Shown: positions 9,047 to 17,664, counted from the stretch's first letter. The stretch: DNA of 64,000 bases from Phenylobacterium sp. (GCA_018001015.1 JAGNIV010000004.1:124001-188000); one strand, 5' to 3'. Numbers and translations are program-made. Notes: generated from the letters alone by a model not told the origin.

Positions 9047-10581
9047 GCCCGCAACTCGCCGCCGCCTTCGACCTATTGCCGGACTACCTCGCCTGGCACG
9101 TGCTGCTGAGCGCCTGCGCGCTGGCGCTCGGCCTGATCATTAGCCTGCCGCTGGCCGTGGCGGCCAGCCGAAGTCCGCGCCTGCGCTGGCCGGTCCTGGC
9201 CTTCGCCGGCCTGATCCAGACCATTCCCAGCCTGGCCCTGCTGGCGCTGTTCTATCCGCTGTTGCTGGCGGTCTCGGCCTTGAGCCTGTCGCTGACGGGT
9301 TATGGATTCTCAGCCTTGGGCTTCCTGCCGTCACTGCTGGCGCTGACGCTCTACTCGATGCTGCCGATCCTGCGGACCGCCACCACCGGCATCCTAGGGG
9401 TCGATCCGGCCGTGCGCGAGGCCGCCGACGGGGTGGGGATGACGGCCCGGCAGAAGCTGCTTCAGGTGGAGCTGCCGCTGGCCATGCCGGTGATCATGGC
9501 CGGTGTCCGCACCGCCGCGGTCTGGACGATCGGCGCGGCGACCCTTTCCACGCCGGTGGGCCAGACCAGCCTGGGCAACTACATTTTCGCCGGGCTGCAG
9601 ACCGAGAACTGGGTCAGCGTCCTGTTCGGCTGCGCCGCCTCGGCGGTGCTGGCGATGACCGCCGACCAGCTGCTGGGCCTGATCGAGACCGGCGCCGCCC
9701 GGCGCAATCGCCGGCTGATGATCGCCGGCGGGGTGGGGCTGCTGGTGGGGATCGTGGTCGCTGTCCTGCCCCTGGCCAGCTTCGGCAAGCCGGCCAGCTA
9801 CGTGGTGGGCGCCAAGAACTTCTCCGAGCAGTACATCCTGGCCGAGCTGATGGCCGACCGGCTGGAGCATGCGGGCGGCACGGTGAGCCGCAAGGAGGAC
9901 CTGGGCTCGGCGGTGGCCTACCGGGCGCTGGCGGCCGGCGAACTGGACGTCTATGTCGACTACACCGGCACGCTCTGGACCAACGTCCTGAACCATCAGG
10001 ACAATCCGGGCCGCCAGGCGGTGCTGGACGGCCTGACGACCGAGTTGAAGGCGAGGGACGGGGTCACCGTCCTGGGCTCGCTCGGCTTCGAGAACGCCTA
10101 CGCCTTCGCCATGAACGCCGACCGCGCCAAGGCGCTGGGCATCGTCAGCCTGGCCGACCTGGCCCGCGAGGCGCCGAAGCTGACCCTGGGGACCGATATC
10201 GAGTTCCTGTCGCGGCCGGAGTGGAAGGCGGTCGACGCCGCCTACGGCTTCCGCTTCAAGGCCCGGCGGTCGTTCCAGCCGACCTTCATGTATCGGGCGC
10301 TGTCGGGGGGCGAGGCCGACGTGATCTCGGCCTTCTCGTCGGACGGGCGGATCGCGGCCGACAAGCTGGTGGTGCTCACCGATCCCAAGGGGGCGCTGCC
10401 GCCCTATGACGCGGTGATCCTGGTGTCGCCGGCGCGCGCCGACGACCAGCGACTGATCGCCGCGCTGCGGCCCCTGGTGGGCTCGATCCCGGTCGCCGCC
10501 ATGCAGGGCGCCAACTACAGCGTCGACCGCGACACTGACAAGGCCAGCCCGGCGGAGGCGGCGAGGGGGCTTTCGAAGTGA
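9043..10581 (+). CDS. Fused ABC permease and substrate-binding protein (OpuCB-OpuCC / EgtU type)
   Basis: 512 residues, GTG start overlapping the ATPase stop. Residues about 1-215 are the permease domain, with the EAA-type loop VREAADGVGMTARQKLLQVE. After another membrane segment (about 227-245) a complete extracytoplasmic binding domain follows (residues about 255-510), opening with VVGAKNFSEQYILAELMAD and containing DVYVDYTGTLW. Such fusions import betaine, choline or carnitine, or ergothioneine as in EgtU. The sequence does not decide the substrate. No separate binding protein is needed or present. Confidence 0.88.
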   Translation: MSPQLAAAFDLLPDYLAWHVLLSACALALGLIISLPLAVAASRSPRLRWPVLAFAGLIQTIPSLALLALFYPLLLAVSALSLSLTGYGFSALGFLPSLLALTLYSMLPILRTATTGILGVDPAVREAADGVGMTARQKLLQVELPLAMPVIMAGVRTAAVWTIGAATLSTPVGQTSLGNYIFAGLQTENWVSVLFGCAASAVLAMTADQLLGLIETGAARRNRRLMIAGGVGLLVGIVVAVLPLASFGKPASYVVGAKNFSEQYILAELMADRLEHAGGTVSRKEDLGSAVAYRALAAGELDVYVDYTGTLWTNVLNHQDNPGRQAVLDGLTTELKARDGVTVLGSLGFENAYAFAMNADRAKALGIVSLADLAREAPKLTLGTDIEFLSRPEWKAVDAAYGFRFKARRSFQPTFMYRALSGGEADVISAFSSDGRIAADKLVVLTDPKGALPPYDAVILVSPARADDQRLIAALRPLVGSIPVAAMQGANYSVDRDTDKASPAEAARGLSK

Positions 10582-10686
10582 AGTTTGGGCGCCACGTGAA
10601 GTGGTTCTCCGACCCCCTATTCGAGTTAGCCAGATGGCTAAGTCCTGGCCGCCGGTAGCCCTTTGTTAACCATGTCTGCGCGAGAT

Positions 10687-10712
10687 GGGGAGACGTATTC
10701 TCCCCTGTTTTC
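10687..10712 (+). terminator. Terminator-like hairpin before fliQ
   Basis: GGGGAGA (10687-10693) pairs with TCTCCCC (10699-10705) across a 5-base loop and is followed by TGTTTTC. This resembles a Rho-independent terminator at the end of the inserted transporter unit. It lies only 13 bases before the fliQ start, so it could instead be a leader hairpin for fliQ. A second perfect inverted repeat, TTAGCC-AGAT-GGCTAA, is at 10626-10641. Confidence 0.5.
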
Positions 10713-10724
10713 GTGAGGCTCTTC

Positions 10725-10988
10725 ATGAACGGCGCCGAGGTTCTGGACGTCGGTCGCGACGCCATCTGGCTGACGCTGCAACTGTGCGCCCCGGTGCTGA
10801 TCGTGGGCCTGATCGTGGGGGTGGGGGTCGGCCTGATGCAGGCCCTGACCCAGATCCAGGAAGCCACCCTGGTCTATGCCCCGAAGATCGTGGCCATCTT
10901 CATCTCGCTACTGCTGTTCCTGCCGCTGATGGGCGCCCTGATGAGCGGCTTCATGCGCCAGATCGCCGCCCGCATCTCGGCGATGTAA
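10725..10988 (+). CDS. fliQ: Flagellar type III export protein FliQ
   Basis: 87 residues from ATG 10725, the usual FliQ size. The frame is open from GTG 10713, but GTGAGG there looks like the ribosome binding site, so I prefer the ATG. Two membrane helices are seen (LTLQLCAPVLIVGLIVGVGVG and IFISLLLFLPLMGALMSGF), joined by the conserved LMQALTQIQEATL segment. FliQ is part of the FliPQR export gate. fliR follows with a GTG start 6 bases after the stop. Confidence 0.95.
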   Translation: MNGAEVLDVGRDAIWLTLQLCAPVLIVGLIVGVGVGLMQALTQIQEATLVYAPKIVAIFISLLLFLPLMGALMSGFMRQIAARISAM

Positions 10989-10993
10989 GCGGC

Positions 10994-11752
10994 GTGGAGT
11001 CCTACGCCACAGCCCAGCAGGTCTATGTCGGCGGACTGATCTTCGCGCGGCTGTCGGCCCTGCTGATGCTGATGCCGGGCGTCGGGGACTCCACGGTGCC
11101 GCCGCGCATCCGGCTGTCCTTCGCCTTCCTGATGACCCTGATGCTGCTGCCGGTGGTGGCCCCCAGCCTGCCCCCCGTGCCTGCCGCGATGGGGAGCATG
11201 GTCGGCGGCCTGCTCAAGGAGGTGCTGATCGGCCTGATGATCGGCACGATCCTGCGGATCTTCCTGATGGCGCTGTCCACGGCGGGAGAGATCATCTCCA
11301 TCCAGACGACGCTGTCCTTCGCCCAGACCGCCGCGCCGGGCATCGCCCCCGGCTCCTCCACGGTCAGCACCTTCCTGGGACTGATCGGCCTGACCCTGAT
11401 CATGTCGACGGGCCTGCACCACCTGTTCCTCAGCGCCATCGTCAAGTCCTACACGCTGTTTCCCTTCACCCGCGACCTGCCGGTGGCCGACTCCGCGACG
11501 CTGGCGGTGCAGACGGTGGCCGACTGCTTCAAGCTGGGGGTGCAGCTCTCCGCGCCCCTGCTGGTGTTCTCGCTGGTCTTCAATGTGGCGATCGGCCTGG
11601 TGGGCCGGGTCATGCCGCAGTTCCAGGTGTTCTTCGTGGCCTCGCCGCTGATGGTGATCTTCGGCCTCTCGATCCTGGCGCTCAGCCTCGGTGTCATCGG
11701 CTCCGTCTGGCTCAGCCGTTACCGCGACCTGCTCATGGTCTTCGGCGGCTGA
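10994..11752 (+). CDS. fliR: Flagellar type III export protein FliR
   Basis: 252 residues from GTG 10994, chosen because the conserved N-terminus (VYVGGLIFARLSALLMLMPG) starts directly after it and the length fits the family. Longer in-frame starts would overlap fliQ. Several membrane helices are present, and GIAPGSSTVSTFLGL is the conserved central segment. FliR completes the FliPQR gate. flhB begins one base after its stop. Confidence 0.95.
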   Translation: MESYATAQQVYVGGLIFARLSALLMLMPGVGDSTVPPRIRLSFAFLMTLMLLPVVAPSLPPVPAAMGSMVGGLLKEVLIGLMIGTILRIFLMALSTAGEIISIQTTLSFAQTAAPGIAPGSSTVSTFLGLIGLTLIMSTGLHHLFLSAIVKSYTLFPFTRDLPVADSATLAVQTVADCFKLGVQLSAPLLVFSLVFNVAIGLVGRVMPQFQVFFVASPLMVIFGLSILALSLGVIGSVWLSRYRDLLMVFGG

Positions 11753-11753
11753 G

Positions 11754-12878
11754 ATGGCGGACGACAGCGATCCCGAGTCAAAAACAGAAGAACCCACAGC
11801 GGGGAAACTCAGTAAGGCGAGGGAGCAGGGCGACGTCCCCAAGACGCCGGACCTGCCGACCCTTGCCGCCTTCGCCGCCTCCGCCAGCGTGATCGCCTTC
11901 GCCGGCGGCACGCTGTCGCGCAACCTGGCGGTGGCCATGACGCCCTTCATCGCCCACCCGGACTCCATCAGCGTCCAGGGCGGCGGCAGCCAGGAGGTCC
12001 TCATGTACGTGATGAAGGCCAGTGCGCCGCTGATCCTGGGAGTGATGTTCGCCGCGGCCATCGCCGGCGCCGCCGGCAACCTGGTTCAGACCGGGCTGAT
12101 GTTCACCCCCAGCAAGGTGTTCAAGTTCGACTACAAGAAGATCTCGCCGATGGCGGGGCTGAAGCGGATGTTCGGGCTCGACGCCCTGATGCAGTTCTTC
12201 AAGTCGCTGGTGAAGATCTGCCTGGTGGGCTGGATCGGCTACCTCGTGGTCAAGCCGCACATGGCCGAGTTCACCCAGCTCTCGGCCATGGACCCCCTGG
12301 CCATCCTGCCCTTCGCCGCCAAGCTGATCCGCAACCTGGCCTTCTCCATCGCCGGCTTCCTGCTGCTGATCGCCGGCCTGGACTGGTTCTGGCAGAGGCA
12401 GCGCTTCATGAAGCGCCAGCGGATGAGCAAGGAGGACCTGAAGGAGGAGTACAAGCAGACCGAGGGCGACCCCCACATCAAGGGCAAGCAGAAGCAGTTG
12501 CGCATGGTCCGCGCCCGCCAGCGGATGATGCAGAACGTGCCGGGCGCCACCGTCGTGGTCATGAACCCGACCCACTACGCCGTGGCGCTGAAGTACGAGG
12601 CCGGCGGCGAGGGCGCGCCCCAGTGCGTGGCCAAGGGCATGGACGCCATCGCCCTGCGTATCCGCAAGGTGGCCGAGGACGCCGGGGTTCCGGTCATCGT
12701 CGATCCGCCCCTGGCTCGCTCGCTCTACGCCTCGGTGGAGATCGAGGAGTTCATTCCGCAGAAACACTACGAGGCGGTGGCCAAGATCATCGGCTTCATC
12801 ATGCAGAACGAGAAGAAGGCCGACGCCCCCAAGCCCAAGCCGAAGATGGCCCCCACCCGCGTCCGGGTTCCCGGATGA
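11754..12878 (+). CDS. flhB: Flagellar export switch protein FlhB
   Basis: 374 residues. The N-terminus carries the family motif KTEEPTAGKLSKAREQG, four membrane helices follow, and the cytoplasmic autocleavage motif NPTH is at residues 271-274 (MNPTHYAVAL). Cleavage there switches export from rod/hook to filament substrates. The ATG is one base after the fliR stop, so fliQ-fliR-flhB are one operon. cckA starts 54 bases downstream in the same direction. Confidence 0.97.
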   Translation: MADDSDPESKTEEPTAGKLSKAREQGDVPKTPDLPTLAAFAASASVIAFAGGTLSRNLAVAMTPFIAHPDSISVQGGGSQEVLMYVMKASAPLILGVMFAAAIAGAAGNLVQTGLMFTPSKVFKFDYKKISPMAGLKRMFGLDALMQFFKSLVKICLVGWIGYLVVKPHMAEFTQLSAMDPLAILPFAAKLIRNLAFSIAGFLLLIAGLDWFWQRQRFMKRQRMSKEDLKEEYKQTEGDPHIKGKQKQLRMVRARQRMMQNVPGATVVVMNPTHYAVALKYEAGGEGAPQCVAKGMDAIALRIRKVAEDAGVPVIVDPPLARSLYASVEIEEFIPQKHYEAVAKIIGFIMQNEKKADAPKPKPKMAPTRVRVPG

Positions 12879-12932
12879 TGTCAGCCGGGGCGCCCATCCA
12901 CCGTAAAGCCGCGTAATCTCAAGGCTTCATGT

Positions 12933-15056
12933 ATGCTGACCACCGATTCGCCGGGCCAACCCGTTCAGGGCGCCCGCCTGGAAAACCCCATGGCTGAGCC
13001 GACCGCAAAACGCCGGTTTGATCCGCTGACCGCCGCGGCGGTGGTGTTCTTCCTCATGGCTGTCGCCTTCGCCGCCGCCCCGGCCATCAACGCCGGCCCC
13101 GCGACCCTGGCCGGCCTGATGCTGCTGATCGGCCTGGCGGGCGTGGCCTGCCTGGGCCTCTTCGCCCTGCGCGGTTCGGTGGAGGCCGCCGCCGAGAGCG
13201 AGCCGGGCGCCGACAAGCTGATCGAGGCGCTGTCCGAACCCGCCGCCATCGCCGCCGCCGACGGGCGCATCCATGCCGCCAACGGCGCCTGGAAGACCGT
13301 GCTGGGCATGGCGCCGCGCCTGCCCAAGGGCGGGCCGTCGGCGGCCAGCCTGTTCTCGGCGCTCACCGCTGCGCGCCGGGGCGACACCGCCCAGGCCTCG
13401 ATCCGCACCAACGGGACCGAGCACAACGCCACCATCTCGCCGCTGGGCGCCCGCCGCTTCCTGGTGCGTCTGAACGCCGGCCCCGCCGAGCCCCTGGCCC
13501 TGCCGTCGGCGGCCATGGAGGTGCTGAACGCCTTCTCGAACGCCATGCCGCCGCCGCCCAAGGTGCTGGACGCCTTCGCCGCGGCCTCGCCGTTCGGCGC
13601 GGCCCTGCTGGAGGGGGAGGACCCGTTTGAGTCCACCATCGTCGAAGCCAACCCGACCCTGGCCGCCGCGCCGGGCTATGGCGGCGTGGGCTCCACCTTC
13701 GGCGACCTGATCGAGGCCGCCAGCCGCGCCGACGCCAGCCAGCGCCTGAAGGACGGCACGGGGGGCGGCGGGGCGCTGGAAGTGCGCCTGGCCAAGGACC
13801 CCACCAAGATCGCCCACCTCTATCTGTCCAAAAGCGACGGCCGCTGGGTCGCCTATCTCGTGGACGTGTCGGAGCAGAAGCAGATCGAGCTGCAACTGGC
13901 CCAGAGCCAGAAGATGCAGGCCATCGGCCAACTGGCCGGCGGCGTGGCCCACGACTTCAACAACCTGCTCACCGCCATCTTCATGCAGCTCGACGTGCTG
14001 TCGACGCGCCATCCGGTGGGCGACCCCTCCTATGAGGGGCTGAGTGAGATCCGCTCCACCTCGACGCGGGCCGCCGACCTGGTGCGCAAGCTGCTGGCCT
14101 TTTCCCGCAAGCAGACCGTGCAGCGCGAGATTCTCGACCTGGGCGAACTGATCAGCGAGTTCGAGGTGCTGCTGCGCCGGGTGCTGCAGGAAGACGTCAA
14201 GCTGGAGACTGAGTACGGCCGCAATCTGCCCCACGTGCGGGCCGACCGGGGCCAGCTGGAGACCGCGGTGATGAACCTGGCGGTCAACGCCCGCGACGCT
14301 ACCCGCATGAACGGCGGCTCCCGCGTCACCATCCGCACGGCCCGCGTCACCGAGGCCGAGGCCCATGCCCTGGGCTATCCCTCGGCCCAGGGCGAGCAGG
14401 CCCTGATCGAGGTGTCCGACGACGGCCCCGGTATTGCGTCCGACGTGGTCGACAAGATCTTCGACCCCTTCTTCACCACCAAGCCGGTGGGCGAAGGGAC
14501 GGGCCTGGGCCTGGCCACCGTCTACGGCATCGTCAAGCAGTCGGATGGCTGGATCAGCGTCGACTCCAAGCCGGGCGAGGGCGCGGCCTTCCGCATCTTC
14601 CTGCCGGTTCACGCCGCCCCGGCCGTGCTGGACAAGCCGCTGGTTCCCAAGGCCACCCGCCCCGCCGCGCGCGATCTCTCCGGCGCCGGCCGCATCCTGT
14701 TCGTCGAGGACGAGGACGCCGTGCGCGGCGTCGCCGCCAAGCTGCTGCGGGCCCGCGGCTATGAGGTGATCGAGGCGGCGTCGGGCGAGGAAGCTCTGGA
14801 ACTGGCCGAAGAGCACGCCGGGACCATCGACCTGATGATCTCCGACGTGGTCATGCCCGGCATGCAGGGCCCCGATCTCTTGAAACAGGCCCGCATCTAC
14901 CTGGCCGGCGCCCCGGTGATGTTCATCTCCGGCTATGCCGAGGCGGAGTTCTCCAACCTGCTGGAAGGCGAGACCAACGTCTCCTTCCTGCCCAAGCCCA
15001 TCGACATCAAGACGTTGGCGGAGCGGGTGAAGCAGGAGTTGCAGAAGGCGGCTTAG
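12933..15056 (+). CDS. cckA: Cell-cycle hybrid histidine kinase CckA
   Basis: 707 residues from ATG 12933; a second ATG at 12990 would give 688 residues, closer to Caulobacter CckA, and would put the phospho-histidine at 321. Two N-terminal membrane helices, a PAS-like region, then HisKA with [13 protein letters not shown] (His 340 in this numbering), a HATPase domain ([19 protein letters not shown]) and a C-terminal receiver ([13 protein letters not shown], Asp 638). CckA feeds phosphate through ChpT to CtrA and CpdR, which control the cell cycle and flagellar genes. No chpT or ctrA is in the window. Confidence 0.93.
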   Translation: MLTTDSPGQPVQGARLENPMAEPTAKRRFDPLTAAAVVFFLMAVAFAAAPAINAGPATLAGLMLLIGLAGVACLGLFALRGSVEAAAESEPGADKLIEALSEPAAIAAADGRIHAANGAWKTVLGMAPRLPKGGPSAASLFSALTAARRGDTAQASIRTNGTEHNATISPLGARRFLVRLNAGPAEPLALPSAAMEVLNAFSNAMPPPPKVLDAFAAASPFGAALLEGEDPFESTIVEANPTLAAAPGYGGVGSTFGDLIEAASRADASQRLKDGTGGGGALEVRLAKDPTKIAHLYLSKSDGRWVAYLVDVSEQKQIELQLAQSQKMQAIGQLAGGVAHDFNNLLTAIFMQLDVLSTRHPVGDPSYEGLSEIRSTSTRAADLVRKLLAFSRKQTVQREILDLGELISEFEVLLRRVLQEDVKLETEYGRNLPHVRADRGQLETAVMNLAVNARDATRMNGGSRVTIRTARVTEAEAHALGYPSAQGEQALIEVSDDGPGIASDVVDKIFDPFFTTKPVGEGTGLGLATVYGIVKQSDGWISVDSKPGEGAAFRIFLPVHAAPAVLDKPLVPKATRPAARDLSGAGRILFVEDEDAVRGVAAKLLRARGYEVIEAASGEEALELAEEHAGTIDLMISDVVMPGMQGPDLLKQARIYLAGAPVMFISGYAEAEFSNLLEGETNVSFLPKPIDIKTLAERVKQELQKAA

Positions 15057-15136
15057 GGGGTGGGGTGAGCACCATAGCGGAATGGGGCGGTCACATCTTT
15101 CAGCGCGACGGGCCACGCCGCGAGGCAGGCCACGCC

Positions 15137-15232
15137 ATGAAGTCGAAGAGGGTTGGTCACACCCTGCAAAGCCCGCCAGCGCTGACCCACGCGCAGCGCG
15201 AGCACCTGGCCGAGCTGGCGGCGCTGCCGGAC
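15137..15232 (+). pseudogene. Vestige of a BrnA/CopG-like antitoxin N-terminus
   Basis: ATG 15137 with an AGGCAGG-like ribosome site opens a 32-codon stretch whose translation (MKSKRVGHTL, then PALTHAQREHLAELAALPD) looks like the start of small BrnA-like antitoxins, which usually continue into an IDTSDIPE-type segment. That continuation is missing, and the sequence becomes unrelated after the LPD. The frame runs on into the glycine-rich protein downstream. I see no toxin partner. The family resemblance is from memory of such proteins, not a search. Confidence 0.35.
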
Positions 15233-15340
15233 GCGGGCTGGCTCGTAAGGGCAATCACCCCGAGGCTAGCCAATGGTGAAGAGAGGGGGCAAGCTGCTCG
15301 CAAAGGGGGGCTGATTGGCCGTCCATCTGGGGAATGTCGG

Positions 15341-16156
15341 ATGAAATCTGTCCGTTCGGGCGCCTTGATAGGCCTGGGCTTGCTGTCTTGCCTTGCGGCG
15401 ACATCCGCTGCCGCCCAGGTGCGGCGCGAAGCTTCTGAACTGCAAAGGCAGAACCGCGCGGTCCTCACCGCCCCGGCGCCGCACGGGTCACGGACCTTTG
15501 GGCCGGGCGAGCACGCGTTCACCGTCTGCAAAAGCGGCTGCGACCTTAGCGGCGATCCCAGTCAGCCGATTGCCGTGACTTTCGAGGTTTGGGGCGGTGG
15601 CGGCGGAGGGGGCGCCGGCACGGCTGACGGCGTCGGCGGCCGCGGCGGCGGGGGCGGCGGCGGCGGCGGGGGCTATGGCAGGACCACCATCCAGGTATGG
15701 ATTCCTCCAAACCATCAGCAAAGCTACCTGGTGACAGTCGGCTCCTGGGGCGTCGGCATGGACATCGGCTCATGGACCCCCACCGATGGTGGGGCCACCC
15801 AGGTCAAGTCGCCCCTTGGCGACGTGGTTGTCCGCGCAACCGGGGGCAAGGGAGGGAGGTCTACCCTGACCGGAGGCGGACCCGGGGGTGCGCCAGGCAC
15901 AGGCACAGGCGACAGTTGGTCGGGAACGGCCGGCCAAGCCGGCGGCCCGGCGGCCAACTGCAATGGCGGACCGGGGGGCTCAGGCGGCGCTGGAGGCGGT
16001 CCCGGCCGGACGGGACCTGGTTATGTCAATGATGGCGGTGATGGCGGCGCTGGCGGGTATCTTCGATATGCTCCAAACTGCACGTCCAGGCAGGAAAACT
16101 GGGGCCTGAGGCCGGGATTGAGCGGGAAGGGCGGCAAGGCCACCATCAAATGGTGA
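15341..16156 (+). CDS. Secreted glycine-rich protein
   Basis: 271 residues from ATG 15341, chosen because a signal peptide follows directly (LIGLGLLSCLAATSAAAQ). The same frame is open upstream to 15065. The mature part has a beta-type opening (VTFEVWGGGGGGGAG), a glycine-rich centre and a terminal GGKATIKW. This is the glycine-rich domain type seen in secreted adhesins and in phage tail tips. Six cysteines may form disulfides. No phage gene is nearby, so I call it an exported structural protein of unknown role. Confidence 0.6.
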   Translation: MKSVRSGALIGLGLLSCLAATSAAAQVRREASELQRQNRAVLTAPAPHGSRTFGPGEHAFTVCKSGCDLSGDPSQPIAVTFEVWGGGGGGGAGTADGVGGRGGGGGGGGGGYGRTTIQVWIPPNHQQSYLVTVGSWGVGMDIGSWTPTDGGATQVKSPLGDVVVRATGGKGGRSTLTGGGPGGAPGTGTGDSWSGTAGQAGGPAANCNGGPGGSGGAGGGPGRTGPGYVNDGGDGGAGGYLRYAPNCTSRQENWGLRPGLSGKGGKATIKW

Positions 16157-16177
16157 AAGCCAACTGACTTGACGACC

Positions 16178-16293
16178 TAGAGCCTTTTCCGATCTGATTG
16201 ACTCAATCAGATCTGGTAAAAAGGGCTATAATTCAAAATTTTAGAGCATTTTTCGATCCGATAACCGTTTCACACTTATCGGAAAGTGCTCTA
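16178..16293. repeat. 116-bp double-hairpin interspersed element, copy A
   Basis: The element starts TAGAGCC and ends GCTCTA. Its first half is a palindrome with perfect 11-base arms (GATCTGATTGA and TCAATCAGATC). Its second half (16242-16293) is a hairpin with TCCGATAA pairing with TTATCGGA inside TAGAGCA/TGCTCTA ends. Copy B at 31986-32101 has the same length and nearly the same sequence. It sits between two convergent genes, where it could end transcription from both sides. Confidence 0.85.
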
Positions 16294-16368
16294 GCGCCAC
16301 GGCCACTCAATTCCTCCTGGTTCAAGCAAGATTGGAGCGCGGCGTGTTCGAGAATGAACGGCGCTGCC

Positions 16369-16923
16369 TCACTGAGGACGCCCGGCACGCGGCGCGCCCG
16401 TGATCGTGCTCAACACCAGATCGATCTGGGCGTCGTTCAACGCCGGGCCGCGCAGCGCGAAATGTCCGATCAAGGCGGCGTACGACCAGCTCGCCAGCGT
16501 CGCGGCCTGGTCGGGCGCCCAGCCGAGCGCCTCCAACAGTCCGGCCGTGTAGGCCAAGCGCTTCTCGTCGACGCGCCAGACCGCACTGGCGACCGTTGCG
16601 TCGACACGCCCCCAGGCTCTGATCGCCTGTGTCGAACTCGGATCCGCGGCCAGGGTGACCGCCAGCAACTGGCGCAGCTTGGCGGCCGGGGCGCCGCCCG
16701 CCGACTCCACCTGATCGATGACCTGCTGCGTGTGGCTCCGCTCCCACTCGTCCAGGAGCGCCGCGAGGTACTCGGGATGGTCACGAAAGTGCCAGTAGAA
16801 GCTCCCCTTGGTGACGCCGAGCGTCTCGGCGATCGCCATGACGCGCAGGCCTTCGTGGCCGTGCGAGCCGAGCCGGGCCAGGCCTGCGTCGAGCCAGCTC
16901 TGGCGCCCCAGTCGATCCTTCAT
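16369..16923 (-). CDS. TetR-family transcriptional regulator
   Basis: 184 residues from ATG 16923. The N-terminal helix-turn-helix is typical (GLRVMAIAETLGVTKGSFYWHF, residues about 24-45), and a ligand-binding C-terminal domain follows. The frame is open further upstream, but only this start places the HTH at the normal distance. It is divergent from a DUF6463 membrane protein gene with 79 bases between the starts. That gap contains two inverted repeats with the same ATACC-N4-GGTAT core, the likely operators for itself and its neighbour. Confidence 0.88.
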   Translation of the reverse strand: MKDRLGRQSWLDAGLARLGSHGHEGLRVMAIAETLGVTKGSFYWHFRDHPEYLAALLDEWERSHTQQVIDQVESAGGAPAAKLRQLLAVTLAADPSSTQAIRAWGRVDATVASAVWRVDEKRLAYTAGLLEALGWAPDQAATLASWSYAALIGHFALRGPALNDAQIDLVLSTITGAPRAGRPQ

Positions 16924-16932
16924 GCCGGGACC

Positions 16933-16946
16933 ATACCAGATGGTAT
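16933..16946. promoter_or_regulatory. Proximal TetR operator candidate
   Basis: ATACC-AGAT-GGTAT is a perfect 5-base-arm inverted repeat 10 bases upstream of the TetR ATG. It shares the ATACC-N4-GGTAT core with the longer palindrome at 16968-17001, so the same dimeric protein probably binds both. Confidence 0.55.
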
Positions 16947-16967
16947 TGACAAGGAAAGGCGCCGGCG

Positions 16968-17001
16968 TCAGTCTTCCATACCTTACGGTATGGAAGACTG
17001 A
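16968..17001. promoter_or_regulatory. 34-bp perfect palindrome, main TetR operator candidate
   Basis: Arms TCAGTCTTCCATACC (16968-16982) and GGTATGGAAGACTGA (16987-17001) are perfectly complementary over 15 bases around TTAC. The right arm ends one base before the DUF6463 ATG at 17003, so binding here would block its expression. The length and perfection are strong signs of an operator for the adjacent TetR protein. Confidence 0.75.
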
Positions 17002-17002
17002 G

Positions 17003-17347
17003 ATGCTGACCGTGGGCGCGTGGATGTTGATAGGCTTGGGCGTCGGCCATGTGCTGTTCGGGCTGGTCCGGTTTCGCGGCCCGCTCGGCGAGATCATGGC
17101 CGAAGGCTTCGTGGGCGCCTTCCAGTTGAATGACGCCCGTCGCCTTGCGTTCTGGTTCGTGATCGCGGGGCCGCTCCTGACCCTGCTCGGGCAGGTGGCG
17201 CTGACCGCGATCGCGACGGGAGACGTGGCGCTGCTTCGAACCATCGGCTGGTACCTCGGCGGCACATTCGCGGTCGGCGTGCTGGCTTTTCCGAAATCGC
17301 CCCTGTGGGCCCTGTTTCCGCCAGCCATCATCTTCGTCTGCGCGTGA
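17003..17347 (+). CDS. DUF6463-type four-helix membrane protein
   Basis: 114 residues from ATG 17003; the frame is open upstream, but that part covers the TetR gene. About four hydrophobic segments are seen, with the family-like ending VLAFPKSPLWALFPP. The function of the family is not known. It is divergent from the TetR gene and its start touches the main operator, so it is probably the regulated target and might help resist or export the TetR ligand; that is inference. Confidence 0.75.
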   Translation: MLTVGAWMLIGLGVGHVLFGLVRFRGPLGEIMAEGFVGAFQLNDARRLAFWFVIAGPLLTLLGQVALTAIATGDVALLRTIGWYLGGTFAVGVLAFPKSPLWALFPPAIIFVCA

Positions 17348-17370
17348 AACCGCGCGTCTAGGGGCGGTTC

Positions 17371-17664
17371 CTAGATCTTCAGTTCGAAATAGCCGGTGGC
17401 GCTGCCCGGCGTGTAGCCGACCATGGTGATGCGGTATTCCTTGCCGTCGGCCAGGCGCAGGTGGCCGTCGCAGGCCTTGAAGGCGTTGTCGGCGATTTCC
17501 TCAGTGGTCATGAAGGAGCCACGCAGGGAGGCGCCGCCTTGGCGCAGGCCGGCCAGGGCGCCGATGATCTCATAGGCCACCTGGCCCTTGAATCCCTTGT
17601 AGGACAACTCGCCCTCGCCCGTGGTGGTGGGGGGGGTGCGACCGTTCTTCAGCGTATATGCCAT
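17371..17664 (-). CDS. Conserved hypothetical protein, 97 residues
   Basis: A small soluble protein with no signal peptide and no motif that I recognise. It has beta-rich segments such as GELSYKGFKGQVAYEII and DGKEYRITMVGYTPG. Its composition and codon use fit a real gene. It faces away from the DEAD-box helicase gene; the 245-bp gap between them must hold both promoters and contains a small inverted repeat GGCTT-GTAT-AAGCC at about 17822-17835. Confidence 0.65.
   Translation of the reverse strand: MAYTLKNGRTPPTTTGEGELSYKGFKGQVAYEIIGALAGLRQGGASLRGSFMTTEEIADNAFKACDGHLRLADGKEYRITMVGYTPGSATGYFELKI

Noticed and set aside
10665-10670. GTTAAC as a CtrA site for fliQ
   Set aside because: Only one TTAA half-site is present; the other half at N7 distance reads GTAG, so it is not listed as a site.
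12927-15254. Long open frame opposite cckA
   Set aside because: Shadow of the GC-rich codon bias; the cckA frame has all kinase motifs.
15341-16156. Glycine-rich protein as a prophage tail part
   Set aside because: It has a signal peptide and no phage genes nearby.
16198-16340. Short open frame inside repeat A, with a like-translating frame inside repeat B near 32006
   Set aside because: The shared peptide follows only from the repeated DNA; the hairpin palindromes and the lack of a ribosome site explain it better than a gene.
16946-16951. TTGACA as the -35 of the DUF6463 promoter
   Set aside because: No acceptable -10 lies 16-18 bases downstream.
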